Positions 38,255 through 47,113 are shown, numbered from the stretch's first letter. The stretch: 64,000 nt of DNA from Shinella kummerowiae (GCF_009827055.1 NZ_WUMK01000007.1:310001-374000); one strand, 5' to 3'. Notes: generated by a model not told the origin, from the letters alone. A program made the numbers and translations.

Positions 38255-38380
38255 TCAGCCCTGACGAGCCTTGAAGCGCGGGTTCTGCTTGTTGATGATG
38301 TAGATGCGGCCCTTGCGGCGAACAAGGCGGTTTTCGCGGTGGCGAGCCTTGAGCGACTTGAGCGAATTCTTGATCTTCAT
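38255..38380 (-). CDS. rpmJ: Ribosomal protein L36 (bL36), zinc-free form
   Basis: 41-residue protein starting [20 protein letters not shown], continuing [20 protein letters not shown]. It belongs to the cysteine-free (C-) bL36 variant: none of the four zinc ligands (CxxC...CxxxxH) is present. It is located in the large ribosomal subunit. It is too short for common ORF cut-offs, but length, sequence and position between purK and the TPR gene make it certain. Confidence 0.95.
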   Translation of the reverse strand: MKIKNSLKSLKARHRENRLVRRKGRIYIINKQNPRFKARQG

Positions 38381-38433
38381 TTTTCTGATCCGCGTATTGC
38401 AGGGCGATACGAGCTCGCCGGATTTCTTCAATC

Positions 38434-38456
38434 AAAAACGCGCCGTTTCGGGCGCG
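38434..38456 (-). terminator. Terminator of purEK
   Basis: Stem CGCGCC/GGCGCG with a 6-nt loop, followed on the minus strand by TTTTT. It lies 94 bp after the purK stop and upstream of rpmJ. Confidence 0.75.
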
Positions 38457-38549
38457 CTTTCGGGTTGGCAGGCATGTACCCTGTGACCTTTGCGCTGTCA
38501 ACCGCAAGCAGCGGGTTTTCCGCGCTCCCGGCCGGTTTTCCAGCCTCTC

Positions 38550-39608
38550 TCAGCTGAAAACCTGGGTAACATGCCCCATCTTGCGACCGGGGCGGGCTTC
38601 CGTCTTGCCGTAGAGATGGACAAACACACCGGGCTTGGCCAGCCATGCGGGCACGTCGTCGATGTCGTCGCCGATGAGATTCTGCATCACACAGTCCGAA
38701 TGGCGACGGGGATCGCCGAGCGTATGCCCGGCGACGGCGCGGATATGCTGCTCGAACTGCGAGACGATGCATGCTGCCTCCGTCCAGTGGCCGGAATTGT
38801 GCACGCGCGGCGCGATCTCGTTGGCCACGAGCCCGCCATCCGGCAGGACGAAAAATTCGACGCCGATGACGCCGACATAACCGAGCTGGTCGAGAATCGC
38901 CCGCGCCGCCTTGCGCGCCTGGTCCACCGTCGTCTCGTTAACGAGCGCCGGCAGGGTGGAGGTGTGCAGGATGCCGTTCAGGTGGACGTTTTCCGCCGGA
39001 TCGTAACAGGCGATCGTGCCGTCATGGTCGCGGGCGGCGATGATCGAGATTTCCCGTTCGAAGGGCACCAGGCTTTCGAGAATCAGCGGTACGCCGCCGA
39101 GCGCCTCGAAGGCGCCGTCACGGCTTTCGGCCGGCGAACGGAAGAGGCGCTGCCCCTTGCCGTCATAGCCGAGCCGGCGCGTCTTCAGGACGCCGACGCC
39201 GCCGAACCGGTCGAGCGCCGCTTCGAGGTCGGCCTGGCTGTCCACGGCGGCGAAATCGGCGGTGACGATGCCGCAATCACGGATGAAGCTCTTTTCGACC
39301 AGCCGGTCCTGCGAGACTTCCAGCGCGCGCGGTGGCGGGTAGACGGGGACGGCCTTTGCCAATGCCTCGGCCGCGACGACCGGCACATTCTCGAATTCGT
39401 AGGTGACGACGTCGCAGAGGCGGGCGAGCTCGGCGAGCGCATCCGGGTCGTCATAGGCGGCGACGATCTGCGCGTTGGCGACCTGTGCGGCCGGACAATC
39501 GGCCTGCGGTTCGAGAACGACGGTGCGCAGGTTGAGGCGTGCAGCCGCCATGGCCAGCATGCGGCCGAGCTGGCCGCCGCCGATAATGCCGATCGTGCGG
39601 ACGGTCAT
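38550..39608 (-). CDS. purK: N5-carboxyaminoimidazole ribonucleotide synthase
   Basis: 352-residue ATP-grasp enzyme that carboxylates AIR with bicarbonate and ATP in purine biosynthesis. Seen: [21 protein letters not shown] at the N-terminus, [20 protein letters not shown]-grasp [15 protein letters not shown], and [27 protein letters not shown] 39608 overlaps the purE stop by 4 bases (ATGA), so it is translated after purE. An 18-residue longer frame runs into purE and is rejected. Confidence 0.95.
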   Translation of the reverse strand: MTVRTIGIIGGGQLGRMLAMAAARLNLRTVVLEPQADCPAAQVANAQIVAAYDDPDALAELARLCDVVTYEFENVPVVAAEALAKAVPVYPPPRALEVSQDRLVEKSFIRDCGIVTADFAAVDSQADLEAALDRFGGVGVLKTRRLGYDGKGQRLFRSPAESRDGAFEALGGVPLILESLVPFEREISIIAARDHDGTIACYDPAENVHLNGILHTSTLPALVNETTVDQARKAARAILDQLGYVGVIGVEFFVLPDGGLVANEIAPRVHNSGHWTEAACIVSQFEQHIRAVAGHTLGDPRRHSDCVMQNLIGDDIDDVPAWLAKPGVFVHLYGKTEARPGRKMGHVTQVFS

Positions 39609-40108
39609 AGCGGGCCGTCCACGGGATATTCGGCAACGGAATTCGACTGGTTCTCGCGCCATTCGTCGAGGCGATGGGCCAGTTCCGGGTCGCTGAGGGC
39701 AAGCACGGCGGCAGACAGCAGCGCGGCATTGACCGCGCCGGCCCGGCCGATGGCGAGCGTGCCGACGGGAATGCCCGCCGGCATCTGCACGATGGACAAC
39801 AGGCTGTCCTGGCCGGACAGCGCCTTGGACTGCACCGGCACGCCGAAGACCGGCAGCGGCGTCATCGCCGCCGCCATGCCCGGCAGATGGGCCGCGCCGC
39901 CGGCACCGGCGATGATGATCTTGAAGCCTTCGGCCTTGGCGCCGCGCGCGAAGCTGTAGAGCCGGTCCGGTGTGCGGTGCGCCGAAATGATGCGGGCCTC
40001 ATAGTCGACGCCGAGCGCATCGAGCGTGTCGGCGGCGTTTTTCATCGTCTCCCAGTCGGACTGGCTACCCATGATGATGGCGACGGGGGGCGTTTCTGTG
40101 GTGTCCAA
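39605..40108 (-). CDS. purE: N5-carboxyaminoimidazole ribonucleotide mutase
   Basis: 167-residue class I PurE that moves the carboxylate from N5-CAIR to give CAIR. Seen: [19 protein letters not shown] and the active-site histidine in [10 protein letters not shown], then [25 protein letters not shown]. The start is TTG 40108 ([15 protein letters not shown]) with GACGAGAA upstream; no ATG is available before the conserved core. First gene of purEK. Confidence 0.95.
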   Translation of the reverse strand: MDTTETPPVAIIMGSQSDWETMKNAADTLDALGVDYEARIISAHRTPDRLYSFARGAKAEGFKIIIAGAGGAAHLPGMAAAMTPLPVFGVPVQSKALSGQDSLLSIVQMPAGIPVGTLAIGRAGAVNAALLSAAVLALSDPELAHRLDEWRENQSNSVAEYPVDGPL

Positions 40109-40123
40109 GGCTTCTCGTCCGGT

Positions 40124-40327
40124 TCAGGCGATGATGTCGGGGATGATCTGGTCTTCCAGCTTGGAGATCCGGTCCTTCAGGCCCAGTTTCTTCTTCTTCA
40201 TACGCTGGATTCTGAGGGCTTCGCTGCCGATCTGGATCATGGCGTTGATCGCGGCATCGTAATCTTCGTGTTCTTGGCGCAGCCGCGCAACGGCAAGCCG
40301 CAATTCAGCCTGGTCCTGGTCTGGCAT
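40124..40327 (-). CDS. DUF465 (YdcH-like) protein, first copy
   Basis: 67-residue helical protein with the DUF465 pattern: HEDYDAAINAM, IGSEALRIQRMKKKKLGLKDRI and KLEDQII. Function is unknown; it is probably a coiled-coil dimer. ATG 40327 is chosen because the family starts there; a longer open frame upstream has no homologous content. It lies just upstream of purE on the same strand and is divergent from a second DUF465 gene. Confidence 0.85.
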   Translation of the reverse strand: MPDQDQAELRLAVARLRQEHEDYDAAINAMIQIGSEALRIQRMKKKKLGLKDRISKLEDQIIPDIIA

Positions 40328-40543
40328 GCTATTCGTTCCCCTCGGCGGAGAGGTGGTTCGCCCACCTGCCTCCATTCTCGATAAAGGGTGCTCGTACCAC
40401 GAAACCCCTGGTAACGGGAAGTTATCCCTTGCCACGTTTTCGCCTTCGACAAATGAAAAATGACATGGCACACTAGTTCTGTTGCAACCTGGACCACCCG
40501 GCGTGTGAATGACCGGGCGTAAGCAAAAGGAAGGAACTGTCAC

Positions 40544-40717
40544 ATGACGATTGAGGCCCATCTGGCTACGCTGGAAAAGAAGCATTTTGCTCTTGAGGAA
40601 GAGCTGCATGCTGCGGTTATCCGTCCCTCCTCGGAGGACCAGACGATCGCGGACATCAAGCGTCGCAAGCTGCGCATCAAAGATGAGATCGAGCGCCTGC
40701 GCTCTTCATCACACTGA
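40544..40717 (+). CDS. DUF465 (YdcH-like) protein, second copy
   Basis: 57-residue helical protein starting MTIEAHLATLEKKHFALEEE, ending in IADIKRRKLRIKDEIERLR; this is the DUF465 signature of heptad-like charged helices with K-[KR]-x-[KR]-L-x-[IL]-K-D-x-I. AAGGAAGGA lies 8-9 bases before the ATG. Function unknown. It is divergent from the other DUF465 gene across 216 bp, and shorter than usual ORF cut-offs. Confidence 0.88.
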   Translation: MTIEAHLATLEKKHFALEEELHAAVIRPSSEDQTIADIKRRKLRIKDEIERLRSSSH

Positions 40718-40847
40718 AAAGACAGGGATTTTTCCAAGAATTTACCGAGGGAGGCACGTCGCGAACACAGATGGTCTGTATGGGAGGACCAGGGTAGGAG
40801 CCCGTTTCGCGAAACCGCTTCCGTAAAATGAAATCATAGGTATCGAG

Positions 40848-40890
40848 ACGCCCTGGCCCGCTTGAAACGTGCGCCAGGGCGTTCTGTTTT
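40848..40890 (+). terminator. Probable terminator downstream of DUF465
   Basis: Ten-base stem ACGCCCTGGC/GCCAGGGCGT (40848-40857, 40873-40882) with TCTGTTTT after it. It lies 130 bp after the stop; the region between includes a 12-bp palindrome GTTTCGCGAAAC (40804-40815), so a separate RNA ending here is possible. Confidence 0.65.
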
Positions 40891-40910
40891 GAAACAGGAG
40901 TGCTGGCCGT

Positions 40911-41171
40911 TCAGGCCCAGAACTGGTCGAGCCAGAGATTGAGCCCGTCGAAACCCTTGGCGTTGATCGCATAGATGCGCTTTGTGCCTTCGGATTTCAC
41001 GCTGACGAGGTTGGAATCGAGCAACGCCTTTAGGTGCTGGGAGACGGCCGGGCGGCTGATCGGCAGCCCTTCGGAGAGTTCATTGACGGTGCGCGGGGCA
41101 CGCCGCAGTTCCTCCAGCAGGAACCTGCGGTTGGGATCGGCAATCGCTGCAAAGGGATCAGGGTGCGCCAT
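40911..41171 (-). CDS. ArsR-family winged-helix regulator
   Basis: 86-residue minimal ArsR/SmtB-type repressor: PFAAIADPNRRFLLEELRRAPRTVNELSEGLPISRPAVSQHLKALLDSNLVSVKSEG. The helix-turn-helix is complete. No cysteine is present, so it is not a classic metal sensor; such SdpR-like short regulators usually respond to other cues. It is on the same strand as the TauE exporter at 41234-42004, whose reading ends 62 bp upstream, so co-transcription is plausible. Confidence 0.85.
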   Translation of the reverse strand: MAHPDPFAAIADPNRRFLLEELRRAPRTVNELSEGLPISRPAVSQHLKALLDSNLVSVKSEGTKRIYAINAKGFDGLNLWLDQFWA

Positions 41172-41233
41172 GGCTGAACGCTATGGCAAAGCAGCATTTG
41201 CGGCAAGTATTTTGTGCGCTGCGAAGTAATGGT

Positions 41234-42004
41234 TCAGACGAAGGCGACCACGCCGTCATAGACAAGCTTGAGGCCGGCGATGAAGGCCATGGCGTACATG
41301 AAGGGATAGAAGACCTCCGGCTTCATACGCTTGACCATGAAGCCGCCGCAGGCCGTCGCAACGATGGCAAGCGGCACGAGCGTGGCGGAGATGGTGAGAT
41401 TTGTCGTGTCGAGCTGGCCGAGGGCGAAATAGGGGCCGAGCTTGATGAAATTGAGGATGGCGAAGAAGCGCACGGCGGCGCCCGTGTAATCGCGTGGCGG
41501 CAGTTTCAGCGGCAGGCTGTAGACCTGGAACGGTGCCCCGCCGGCATGGGCGACGAAACTGCCATAACCGGAAAGCGTGCCGAAGAAGGCGGCGGGGACG
41601 AGGCGGTGCGGTTTTGCCTGGGCGATATGGCCGTGGCGGGCCCGCCAACTGTTATAGAAGTAGCGGGCGGCGAAGAGCACGGTGATGAGCCCGATGATCA
41701 GGCGCAGCGCATCACGCGGCACATAGGCTGAAGTCGCCCAGCCGATGGCGATGCCGATCAGGGCGCCGGGCAAGAGCATTTTCAGGAGCGTGCGGTCGTT
41801 GTAGTCGCGCCAGATCCAGAGCGAGACGCAGTCCATCACGACGAGGATCGGCAACAGGATCGCGGCGGCCTGCACCGGCGGCACGGCCATGGCGAGCAGC
41901 GGCACGCCCATCAAGGCCAGCGCCTCGCCCATGCCGCCCTTCGTCAGGCCGACCAGGAGAACCGCGGGGATGGCAGCGTAGTAGATGGAAGGGTCGATGG
42001 ACAT
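41234..42004 (-). CDS. TauE/SafE family sulfite/anion exporter
   Basis: 256-residue integral membrane protein with about eight hydrophobic segments and the two TauE half-repeats, each with a glycine/proline-rich motif (TKGGMGEALALMGVPLLAM near the start; SGYGSFVAHAGGAPFQVYSLPL in the middle). Family members export sulfite, sulfoacetate or other anions; specificity is not deducible. The start lacks a clear SD. Divergent from the ThiE-like gene. Confidence 0.85.
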   Translation of the reverse strand: MSIDPSIYYAAIPAVLLVGLTKGGMGEALALMGVPLLAMAVPPVQAAAILLPILVVMDCVSLWIWRDYNDRTLLKMLLPGALIGIAIGWATSAYVPRDALRLIIGLITVLFAARYFYNSWRARHGHIAQAKPHRLVPAAFFGTLSGYGSFVAHAGGAPFQVYSLPLKLPPRDYTGAAVRFFAILNFIKLGPYFALGQLDTTNLTISATLVPLAIVATACGGFMVKRMKPEVFYPFMYAMAFIAGLKLVYDGVVAFV

Positions 42005-42097
42005 GGAGGGCGATTGATCCTGTTCGTTCTTCCGTCTAACCGCTTTGATCTGTTATGACGAGCCCCGACTATCTGAACCCAAGGGAAGTGCCCATTC

Positions 42098-42751
42098 ATG
42101 TCCGACGTCCAAAACCGCTGCCGCCTGGTGCTGATCCTGCCTGAAGGCGACGACCTTTCCGCGCGCGCCGCAATGCTGGAAGGCGCGCTGAAGGGCGGTG
42201 ACGTTGCCTCGGTGATCCTGCCGCAGTACGGACTCGACGACGGCCTGTTCCAGAAACATGCCGAGAAGCTGGTGGCGATCGTGCAGAATGCCGGGGCTGC
42301 GGCCCTGGTCGCCGGCGATACGCGCGTTGCCGGACGGGTGAAGGCCGACGGCATCCATGTGACGGGCGGCGTGGCGGAACTGGGCGAGGTGGTGGAGAAA
42401 TTCACGCCGCAGCTCATCGTCGGCGGGGGAAACGCGACGGACCGGCACAAGGCGCTGGAGATCGGCGATGTGCAGCCGGACTATATCTTCTTCGGCAAGA
42501 TCGGCGGCGACATCAAGCCGGAGGCGCATCCGAAGAATCTGGCGCTTGCCGAATGGTGGGCCTCGATGGTGGAAATTCCCTGCATCGTGCTCGGCGGCAC
42601 GGACCCGCAGTCGGCCCTTGCCGCTGCCGAGGCTGGCGCGGAGTTCGTCGCGCTCGACAAGGCGGTGTTTGCCGATCCCGCGCAGGCACCGCATGTAATT
42701 GCTGCCGTCAACGCTCTTCTTGACGAAAAAGCGCCACGGTTTGAGGAATAG
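42098..42751 (+). CDS. ThiE/TenI-like thiamine phosphate synthase family protein
   Basis: 217-residue TIM-barrel protein. Seen: CRLVLILPEGDDLSARAAMLEGALKGGDVASVIL, DTRVAGRVKADGIHVTGG, a phosphate-site-like IVGGGNATDRHKALEIGDVQPDYIFFGKIGG and IPCIVLGGTDPQSALAAAEAGAEFVAL. Canonical ThiE would condense HMP-PP and THZ-P; this is the divergent rhizobial branch, often annotated thiamine phosphate synthase, and the usual pyrophosphate motif is weak. No other thi gene is nearby. AAGGGAAG lies upstream. Followed closely by the Sel1 gene. Confidence 0.78.
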   Translation: MSDVQNRCRLVLILPEGDDLSARAAMLEGALKGGDVASVILPQYGLDDGLFQKHAEKLVAIVQNAGAAALVAGDTRVAGRVKADGIHVTGGVAELGEVVEKFTPQLIVGGGNATDRHKALEIGDVQPDYIFFGKIGGDIKPEAHPKNLALAEWWASMVEIPCIVLGGTDPQSALAAAEAGAEFVALDKAVFADPAQAPHVIAAVNALLDEKAPRFEE

Positions 42752-42760
42752 TAGGCGTTC

Positions 42761-43900
42761 ATGATCAGGGCCGTGTTCTTTCAAATCTGCCGTATGGTGC
42801 CGGTGGCGTTTCTCGCCACGGCTGCTCTCGTTGCTGCGCCCGCCTCCGCGCAGACCGTGAAGAAGGGGCCGGCGGTGACGGCCGATGATGGCGCTGCGGA
42901 TGCGAAGGATCAGACGCCCGCGGCCGAACCGGCATCCGTCGAAGACAAGTCCGCCACGAAAACCGACAAGGACAAGCCTGTCGATGGCCCGTCGTCCGGG
43001 CTTTCGGTGCTGGACCGCATGGGTGCGGACCTGCCGGCGCTGCCGGCGGAAAAGCCCTTCGCCGGCAAGGTCGATGAGGCCTACGGTGCTTTCCAGCGCG
43101 GCCGCTACCTGACGGCGATGGAACTCGCGCTGCCGCGTGCGCAACTGGGCGACCCGGCGGCGCAGACGCTGGTGGCGGAAATTCTCGATCGCGGCCTCGG
43201 CGTCAAGCGCAACCGCGACCAAGCCATGTTCTGGTACGAGCAGGCGGCCGGCGGCGGCGATCCGACCGGTATGTTCAAATATGCGGTCCTGTTGATGGAG
43301 CGCTCGAGCTCGAAAGAGGACCGCAAGAAGGCCGATGAGCTGATGAAGAAGGCGGCCGATCTGGGCAACGCCTCTGCGCAGTTCAACTATGGCCAGGTGC
43401 TGGTCGCCGACAGTCCCGGCGAGAAGGGCCTGCGCGACGCGCTGCCCTACTACGAGAAATCCGCCGAACAGGGCATTGCCGATGCGCAATATGCCCTGTC
43501 GCAGATCTACATCAACCTGACCGACCTGCCGGAGGAAAAGACCAGGCGGGCGCGTGAATGGCTGCTGCGTGCGGCGCGCGCCGGTTTCGACACCGCCCAG
43601 CTCGATCTTGGCATGTGGCTGGTGAACGGCACTGCCGGTGACCGCGACTACGAAGCCGGCTTCAAATGGATGAAACGGGCGGCCGACGGCGGCAATCCCG
43701 TCGCGCAGAGCAAGCTCGCCCAGCTTTACATCCATGCGCTCGGGACAAGGCCGGATCCGGTCGAGGCGGCGAAATGGTTCGTGCTGGCACGTCGGGCCGG
43801 CCTCAACGACCCGTCGCTCGAGGACTTCTATCTCGGCCTCAACGACGAGCAGCAGAAGGCCGCGGTCACCGCAGCGAACAAGTACCGCTCGGGCTCTTAA
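42761..43900 (+). CDS. Exported Sel1-repeat protein
   Basis: 379-residue protein with a signal peptide (FLATAALVAAPASAQ, to about residue 31), a Lys/Asp/Ala-rich linker (35-80), then five or six Sel1-like repeats such as LGDPAAQTLVAEILDRGLGVKRNRDQAMFWYEQAAGGG and QGIADAQYALSQIYINLTDLPEEKTRRAREWLLRAARAG. Related to the ExoR-type Sel1 proteins of rhizobia, periplasmic inhibitors of sensor kinases, but nothing here proves that role. It starts 9 bp after the ThiE-like gene. Confidence 0.85.
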   Translation: MIRAVFFQICRMVPVAFLATAALVAAPASAQTVKKGPAVTADDGAADAKDQTPAAEPASVEDKSATKTDKDKPVDGPSSGLSVLDRMGADLPALPAEKPFAGKVDEAYGAFQRGRYLTAMELALPRAQLGDPAAQTLVAEILDRGLGVKRNRDQAMFWYEQAAGGGDPTGMFKYAVLLMERSSSKEDRKKADELMKKAADLGNASAQFNYGQVLVADSPGEKGLRDALPYYEKSAEQGIADAQYALSQIYINLTDLPEEKTRRAREWLLRAARAGFDTAQLDLGMWLVNGTAGDRDYEAGFKWMKRAADGGNPVAQSKLAQLYIHALGTRPDPVEAAKWFVLARRAGLNDPSLEDFYLGLNDEQQKAAVTAANKYRSGS

Positions 43901-44079
43901 AGCCGCGCATTTACCCTGTTGCACGATGCGATACCCTGCATTGCAGCCGATGCAGGGGCCGAAGACTTGAAACTTCTGGGAATTTGTGGTCTTGAGGCCT
44001 CAAATCCCGGTCCCGGTGCGTTTGCGCGCCGCGGCTCTTGCCGTCCCGAGCACCGGACATTCCCGAAGGACTTAAGTGT

Positions 44080-44880
44080 ATGGCTCGTTCAGCTCTTCTC
44101 AACGTCATGGTTCAGGCCGCTTTCAAGGCCGGAAAATCGCTCTCCCGTGATTTCGGCGAAGTGCAGAACCTGCAGGTCTCGGTCAAGGGACCGGGCGATT
44201 ACGTCGCGCAGGCCGACCGCAAGGCGGAAAAGCTCATCCGTGAAGAGCTGATGAAGGCGCGCCCGACCTATGGCTTTCTCGGCGCGGACGGCGAAGAGGT
44301 CGTCGGTACGGACGGCGCGCATCGCTGGATCGTCAATCCGCTCGACGGCACAACGAACTTCCTGCACGGCATTCCGCTTTTTGCCAGCACCATCGCGCTG
44401 GAGCGCAATGGTGAAATCGTCGCGTCCGTGGTGCTGAACGCGGCGACGGACGAGCTTTTCACCGCCGAGCGTGGCGGTGGCGCTTTTGTCAACGATCGTC
44501 GCCTGCGTGTCGCGGCCCGCAAGAGCCTCTCCGATGCGGTCGTCGGCTGCAGCGTGCCGCATCTCGGCGACGGCAATCACGGCAAGTTCCTCATCGAGTT
44601 GCGCCATGTGATGGGTGAGGTCGCCGGTGTGCGCCGTCTCGGCTCGCCCGCGCTGGATCTTGCCTATGTCGCGGCCGGCCGTTTCGACGGTTTCTGGCAA
44701 CGGGACCTGGCGCCGTGGGATATCGCGGCCGGCATTCTGCTGATTCGCGAAGCCGGCGGTTATGCGAGCGATCTCGATGGCGGCAGTGCGATGTTCGACA
44801 CCGGCACGATCGTTGCCGGCAACGAATATATCCACAAGGCGCTGCGCGACGTCGTGCACCGCCCGGTTCCCACCCGTTAA
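44080..44880 (+). CDS. suhB: SuhB-like inositol monophosphatase family protein with altered metal site
   Basis: 266-residue IMPase-fold protein. The overall sequence is SuhB-like (RWIVNPLDGTTNFLHGIP, then WDIAAGILLIREAGGY). Two canonical metal ligands are changed: the GEES-type glutamate is in LGADGEE (Ala/Asp at that place) and the first Asp of DPxDGT is Asn86 (codon AAT). Asp89 and the C-terminal WD remain. The hisN product in this same window keeps both motifs. Inference: phosphatase activity is weak or absent, and a regulatory role, like E. coli SuhB's non-catalytic role in transcription, is possible. AAGGA precedes ATG 44080. Confidence 0.82.
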   Translation: MARSALLNVMVQAAFKAGKSLSRDFGEVQNLQVSVKGPGDYVAQADRKAEKLIREELMKARPTYGFLGADGEEVVGTDGAHRWIVNPLDGTTNFLHGIPLFASTIALERNGEIVASVVLNAATDELFTAERGGGAFVNDRRLRVAARKSLSDAVVGCSVPHLGDGNHGKFLIELRHVMGEVAGVRRLGSPALDLAYVAAGRFDGFWQRDLAPWDIAAGILLIREAGGYASDLDGGSAMFDTGTIVAGNEYIHKALRDVVHRPVPTR

Positions 44881-44990
44881 AAGCCAGTCTCGGGGCGACG
44901 CATTCCGCGTCGCTGTTGCCGCTAAGCCCTTCAATTCGGCTTAATCTTCCTCTAGTCTCCGCCGCGACGAGGAAGTGGAGATGCGACGAC

Positions 44991-46079
44991 ATGGCGAAGC
45001 TTGGGCTGTCGGGCTGGGGAGGATCGGCCGGGACCGGGGATGACTACCCCCACAAACTCTCAAGCCCCATGGCCTTCTTCTGGACGATGGTGATCTTCCT
45101 CATCATCGTCGGCTTCGTGGCCGCCATCCTCTTCCGCCAGGCGCAGACGGCCTTCCTCAGCAATCCGGGCCTGAACGGTCTGATCCTCGGCGTGCTGCTG
45201 ATCGGCATTCTTCTCGTCTTCAACCATGTGCTGGCGTTGCGGCCGGAAGTCCGCTGGTTCAACTCCTTCCGCGCGGCCGGCAGTGCCGAGAAGGTCGGGC
45301 GCGATCCGGTGTTGCTTGCACCGATGCGCGCGCTGATCGGTCGCCGGCATTCCGTCGCGCTCTCGGCCAATGCGCTGCGCTCGATCCTTGATTCCATTGC
45401 GACCCGCCTCGATGAATCGCGTGATACATCCCGCTATCTGATCGGCCTGCTCGTCTTCCTCGGCCTGCTCGGCACCTTCTGGGGTCTGCTCGGCACGATC
45501 GGCTCGATCAGCGCGGTCATCCAGTCGCTCGATGCCGGCGGCGGCACGGCGAACGACATCCTGACCGCCTTGAAGCAGGGCCTGTCCGCGCCGCTCGAGG
45601 GCATGGGGACGGCCTTCTCCACCTCGCTTTTCGGTCTGGCAAGCTCGCTGATCCTCGGCTTCCTCGATCTCCAGGCTGGGCGCGCGCAGAACCGGTTCTA
45701 TACCGAACTGGAAAACTGGCTCTCCTCGGTCACCGATGTCGGGTCCGAACTCCAGCCGGTGGCCGATATGGCGGCCGGTTCGTCGTCCGCCGACGTGCAG
45801 GCTCTGGCGGAACAGATCCTGAAGCTCGCGCAGGACGGCGGCGGCAGCGGCCACCGTTCGACGGCGGCGATGGCAAGCCTTGCGGAGGGCATCCAGGGCC
45901 TCGTCAAGAACATGCGCAGCGAACAGCAGATGCTGCGCGACTGGATCGAGGCGCAACAGGAAGAGGCCAAGGCGCTGCGCCGCACGCTCGACCGGCTCGC
46001 CGCGCGCAACGGCGAGAAAAACGTCGAGCGGCTGTCCGAGCGCACGAGCGAGAAAGCCCATAAGGCCGGGGGCGAGTAG
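44991..46079 (+). CDS. MotA/TolQ/ExbB-like proton-channel protein
   Basis: 362-residue inner-membrane protein with about four hydrophobic segments: FFWTMVIFLIIVGFVAAILF, LNGLILGVLLIGILLVFNHVLAL, LIGLLVFLGLLGTFWGLLGTIGSI and the pore-like FSTSLFGLASSLILGFLDL. The TFWGLLGTIG and APLEGMGTAFSTSLFG blocks match MotA/ExbB channels. A C-terminal coiled coil follows (QQMLRDWIEAQQEEAKALRRTL). The partner gene follows after 2 bp. Usually annotated as flagellar MotA, but length and context (no flagellar genes) argue against that. Confidence 0.85.
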   Translation: MAKLGLSGWGGSAGTGDDYPHKLSSPMAFFWTMVIFLIIVGFVAAILFRQAQTAFLSNPGLNGLILGVLLIGILLVFNHVLALRPEVRWFNSFRAAGSAEKVGRDPVLLAPMRALIGRRHSVALSANALRSILDSIATRLDESRDTSRYLIGLLVFLGLLGTFWGLLGTIGSISAVIQSLDAGGGTANDILTALKQGLSAPLEGMGTAFSTSLFGLASSLILGFLDLQAGRAQNRFYTELENWLSSVTDVGSELQPVADMAAGSSSADVQALAEQILKLAQDGGGSGHRSTAAMASLAEGIQGLVKNMRSEQQMLRDWIEAQQEEAKALRRTLDRLAARNGEKNVERLSERTSEKAHKAGGE

Positions 46080-46081
46080 AG

Positions 46082-47113
46082 ATGGCGCTCGCCCGCAACC
46101 GGCGCAGCCAGCGCACGGTCGATTACTGGCCTGGCTTCGTCGATGCGCTATCGACGCTGCTGCTGGCCATCATGTTCCTGCTGACGGTGTTCGTGCTGGC
46201 GCAGTTCTTCCTGAGCCGGGAAATTTCCGGCAAGGACGATGTGCTGAACCGGCTCACCAGCCAGATCAACGAGCTGACCCAGCTTCTGGCGCTCGAAAAG
46301 AGCGGCAAGCAGGATATCGAGGATGCACTCGCCAACCTGCAGGCGTCGCTCGCCCAGTCGGAAAGCGACCGTTCCCGCTTGCAGCAATTGCTCGATAGCG
46401 GGGCCGGCGCGTCGGACCAGGCGAATGCGCGCGTGACGACGCTCGAAGGCGAACTCGATTCGGAAAAACAGGTCAGCGCCCGCGCCATGAGCCAGATCGA
46501 ACTGCTGAACCAGCAGATTGCCGCGTTGCGCAGCCAGATTGCGGCGGTGGAAGAGGCGCTTCAGGCCTCGGAGGCAAAGGATAGTTCGTCGCAAGCGAAG
46601 ATTGCCGATCTCGGCCGCCGCCTCAACGTCGCGCTGGCGCAGCGTGTGCAGGAACTCAACCGCTATCGCTCCGACTTCTTCGGTCGCCTGCGGGAAATCC
46701 TCTCCGATCGCGAAAACATCCGCATCGTCGGCGACCGGTTCGTCTTCCAGTCGGAAGTGCTGTTCCCGTCCGGCGGCAACGAGTTGAACCCGGAAGGGCA
46801 GGTGGAGATGCGCAAGCTCGCCACCGCGTTGCTCGATCTCGCCAAGGAAATTCCCTCCGAGATCAACTGGGTGCTGCGCGTCGATGGCCATACCGACAAT
46901 GTGCCGCTCTCCGGCACCGGCCGCTACCGCGACAACTGGGAGCTTTCTTCGGCGCGTGCGACCTCGGTGGTCAAATTCCTGATCGCCAATGGCGTGCCCG
47001 CCAACCGGCTCGTCGCGGCGGGTTTCGGCGAGTTCCAGCCGATTGCCGAAGGCAGCGACGATGCCGCCCGCGCCACCAATCGCCGCATCGAGCTGAAGCT
47101 CACCGAACGATAG
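46082..47113 (+). CDS. MotB/TolR-like OmpA-domain partner of the proton channel
   Basis: 343-residue protein with one N-terminal membrane helix carrying a potential proton-accepting Asp21 (GFVDALSTLLLAIMFLLTVFVL), a long periplasmic coiled coil (about 45-200), and a C-terminal OmpA peptidoglycan-binding domain (LRVDGHTDNVPLSG, NWELSSARATSVVKFLIANGV, NRRIELKL). It pairs with the upstream channel protein to form a stator-like complex. The pair is conserved in Rhizobiales as far as I know and its role is not established. Confidence 0.88.
   Translation: MALARNRRSQRTVDYWPGFVDALSTLLLAIMFLLTVFVLAQFFLSREISGKDDVLNRLTSQINELTQLLALEKSGKQDIEDALANLQASLAQSESDRSRLQQLLDSGAGASDQANARVTTLEGELDSEKQVSARAMSQIELLNQQIAALRSQIAAVEEALQASEAKDSSSQAKIADLGRRLNVALAQRVQELNRYRSDFFGRLREILSDRENIRIVGDRFVFQSEVLFPSGGNELNPEGQVEMRKLATALLDLAKEIPSEINWVLRVDGHTDNVPLSGTGRYRDNWELSSARATSVVKFLIANGVPANRLVAAGFGEFQPIAEGSDDAARATNRRIELKLTER

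Noticed and set aside
43901-44079. Possible Rfam suhB RNA in the suhB-like gene leader
   Set aside because: The Rfam suhB/MmgR RNA matches the unit at 555-634, next to hisN. This leader has some hairpins (CCCTGCAT...ATGCAGGG) but no T-tract or anti-SD motif on either strand.
44991-47113. Zorya anti-phage system (ZorAB)
   Set aside because: The ZorA-like protein is far shorter than defence ZorA with its long tail, and no ZorC, ZorD or ZorE gene follows. The neighbourhood is core housekeeping.
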